Shown: piece after piece, positions 6,960-7,954 of the stretch
Numbering within the stretch: the first letter of the stretch is position 1
How the letters are laid out: every line of letters begins with the position of its first letter
NCBI GenBank assembly: GCA_021802085.1
Contig: JAKAAZ010000173.1
Span: 1 to 7,954, forward strand
DNA: 7,954 nucleotides
Direction of reading: 5' to 3'
Origin: Acidobacteriota bacterium
GTDB lineage: Bacteria > Acidobacteriota > Terriglobia > Terriglobales > Acidobacteriaceae
Program-made: the position numbers and the translations under genes
Notes under the pieces: generated by a model
The model's database searches: none
Told to the model about the DNA's origin: nothing
The model's input: only the letters and a program-made list of their open reading frames with translations

Positions 6960-7655
6960 GTGGCACACTCTCAATACAACTACCGAGACACACTCGATCG
7001 GCTGGTGCGCTCCGACACACGTTGGCTCGACATTGGATGTGGCCACACGATATTGCCTGAATGGATTCGTGGCTCGGTCGATTTCCAGAAAGCACTCTTG
7101 AGCCGATGTGAGTTGGCACGTGGATGCGATCCTGTTGATGATCGCCCCCACGTCGCTGGACTAACGAAACAAGTCTTTCAAGGAGAAACCCTGCCATTTA
7201 CAGACGGATTCTTCAATCTGGTTACCGCAAATATGGTAATCGAGCATGTTGCCGACCCAATTGCGTTTGCCCGTGAGGTCCATCGGGTTCTCTCCAAGGA
7301 TGGCTTGTTTGTAGCTCATACCTCAAATCTTTACTACTTTGAGTATTTCATTGCCCACTTCTTGCCCAGCTCAATCGTCAGCGCGGTCGCTCAAATGCTG
7401 GACGGGCGCGAAAGTGACGATATCTTTCCCACGCACTACCGGATGAACACGCGTTCGGCCTTTCAGCGTCTGCCGGGATTCAAGATTCAAAGTTTGGAAT
7501 GCGTTACCACCGGGCCGAAGTACGGAAAGATTCCCGTACTCAACTTGATAGAATCCGGCTTCATCCGCCTGGCCAGCTTTCGCGGTCTGGGCGATCTGCG
7601 TTCCGACTGGGTTGCAGTGTTGCAGAAAGTAGATAACGACTCTATTTCCGCGTAA
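6960..7655 (+). CDS. Class I SAM-dependent methyltransferase (type 11-like)
   Basis: 231 residues from a GTG start, the only plausible start before the conserved core because an in-frame TAA lies at 6948. Motif I is WLDIGCGH (22-29). GCDPVDD (55-61) gives the acidic residue after strand 2 that binds the SAM ribose. FNLVTANMVIEHV (85-97) is the motif of strand 4 typical of the UbiE/type 11 group, and VLSKDGLFVAHTSN (110-123) is strand 5 with its preceding turn. The C-terminal part contains FEYFIAHFLP and a DIFPTHYRMNT segment, probably forming the substrate side. The core is complete. The acceptor is unknown; within this cluster methylation of a sugar hydroxyl or a chain-terminating methylation is plausible. 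No ribosome site precedes the GTG, so the start is less certain than the identity. Confidence 0.82.
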   Translation: MAHSQYNYRDTLDRLVRSDTRWLDIGCGHTILPEWIRGSVDFQKALLSRCELARGCDPVDDRPHVAGLTKQVFQGETLPFTDGFFNLVTANMVIEHVADPIAFAREVHRVLSKDGLFVAHTSNLYYFEYFIAHFLPSSIVSAVAQMLDGRESDDIFPTHYRMNTRSAFQRLPGFKIQSLECVTTGPKYGKIPVLNLIESGFIRLASFRGLGDLRSDWVAVLQKVDNDSISA

Positions 7656-7692
7656 AACGGCTTCAAACTCTAACCGTATTTGTTTAGCGCGC

Positions 7693-7954
7693 TTACTCAG
7701 TCGGCTTGCAGACTGTTACCTGGCCATTCACCGCAATCGTGGCTACGCTATATGGGCCGCATGTCACCTTGTTCGGTAATGCATCGGTGATATTGATGCT
7801 GACGGGACAACTTGCTGGGCTATTGGGAACTCCGTTGACCTGCTGTGTAGGATCGCAGCCGCCGTCTCCGGAGAAGAAGGTCAGATGCGGCGATCCGTTC
7901 CATGTGTTGTGTCCTACCGTGATATCGCTGAAACCATCCCATGCGCCGTACATC
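7693..7954 (-). CDS. Unrecognised Cys-containing protein (C-terminal part)
   Basis: Reads on the - strand into the window edge, ending at TAA (7695-7693). 86 codons are visible; the ATG at 7953-7951 may be internal, so the gene probably extends beyond the window. The sequence is rich in Gly, Asn, Pro, Thr and Val, with few charged residues and four cysteines at nearly equal spacing (33, 49, 65, 82 counting from that Met). This composition suggests an exported, beta-rich, disulfide-bonded domain, but no signal peptide can be seen because the N-terminus is absent. It converges with the methyltransferase across a 37-base gap and is probably not part of the glycan operon. Confidence 0.55.
   Translation of the reverse strand, partial: MYGAWDGFSDITVGHNTWNGSPHLTFFSGDGGCDPTQQVNGVPNSPASCPVSINITDALPNKVTCGPYSVATIAVNGQVTVCKPTE

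Noticed and set aside
7656..7692. Possible bidirectional terminator between the convergent methyltransferase and - strand gene
   Set aside because: Only a 4-base pairing (ACGG/CCGT) with a long loop is visible, which is too weak.

Overview
The window looks like part of a bacterial surface- or exopolysaccharide biosynthesis locus. All genes but the last read on the + strand, closely packed. In order they are: three consecutive adenylate-forming enzymes of the phenylacetate-CoA ligase / CapK type (PaaK-like, COG1541), a polytopic membrane glycosyltransferase-like protein, a family-2 glycosyltransferase, and a small SAM-dependent methyltransferase. The 3' edge holds the end of an unrelated gene on the - strand. 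Moderate GC, closely packed genes and CapK-like enzymes beside glycosyltransferases would fit a soil-type Gram-negative such as an Acidobacteriota member. That assignment is a guess; no marker gene is present.

Layout. Positions 3-1127 hold a CapK-like enzyme whose N-terminus lies outside the window. Positions 1140-2348 hold a second paralog with its C-terminal domain truncated. Positions 2449-3876 hold a third, complete paralog. Genes 2 and 3 are a clear tandem duplication: they align without a gap over the first 383 residues, with about 215 identities by hand count. Positions 3952-5796 encode a multi-pass membrane protein resembling the GT39/ArnT/PMT superfamily. Positions 5817-6749 encode a GT-A glycosyltransferase. 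A 210-base stretch with only a doubtful 60-codon ORF follows. Positions 6960-7655 encode the methyltransferase. Positions 7954-7693 (- strand) encode the C-terminus of an unrecognised Cys-containing protein.

How they may work together. The glycosyltransferases probably build or extend a lipid-linked or cell-surface glycan, and the methyltransferase could modify a sugar or cap a chain. CapK-like proteins are often encoded in such clusters and are thought to activate a carboxylic acid as an acyl-adenylate or thioester; their substrate here cannot be read from sequence.

The most interesting feature is the decay of the middle paralog. Its reading frame leaves the family after about residue 383. 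A plausible remnant of the missing C-terminal end sits in another frame, and that frame stops in an ATGA overlap with the start of gene 3. A net deletion of about 76 bases would explain this. The same protein has altered ATP-binding and A5 motifs. I did not find a convincing new type of system, CRISPR array, RNA gene or mobile element.
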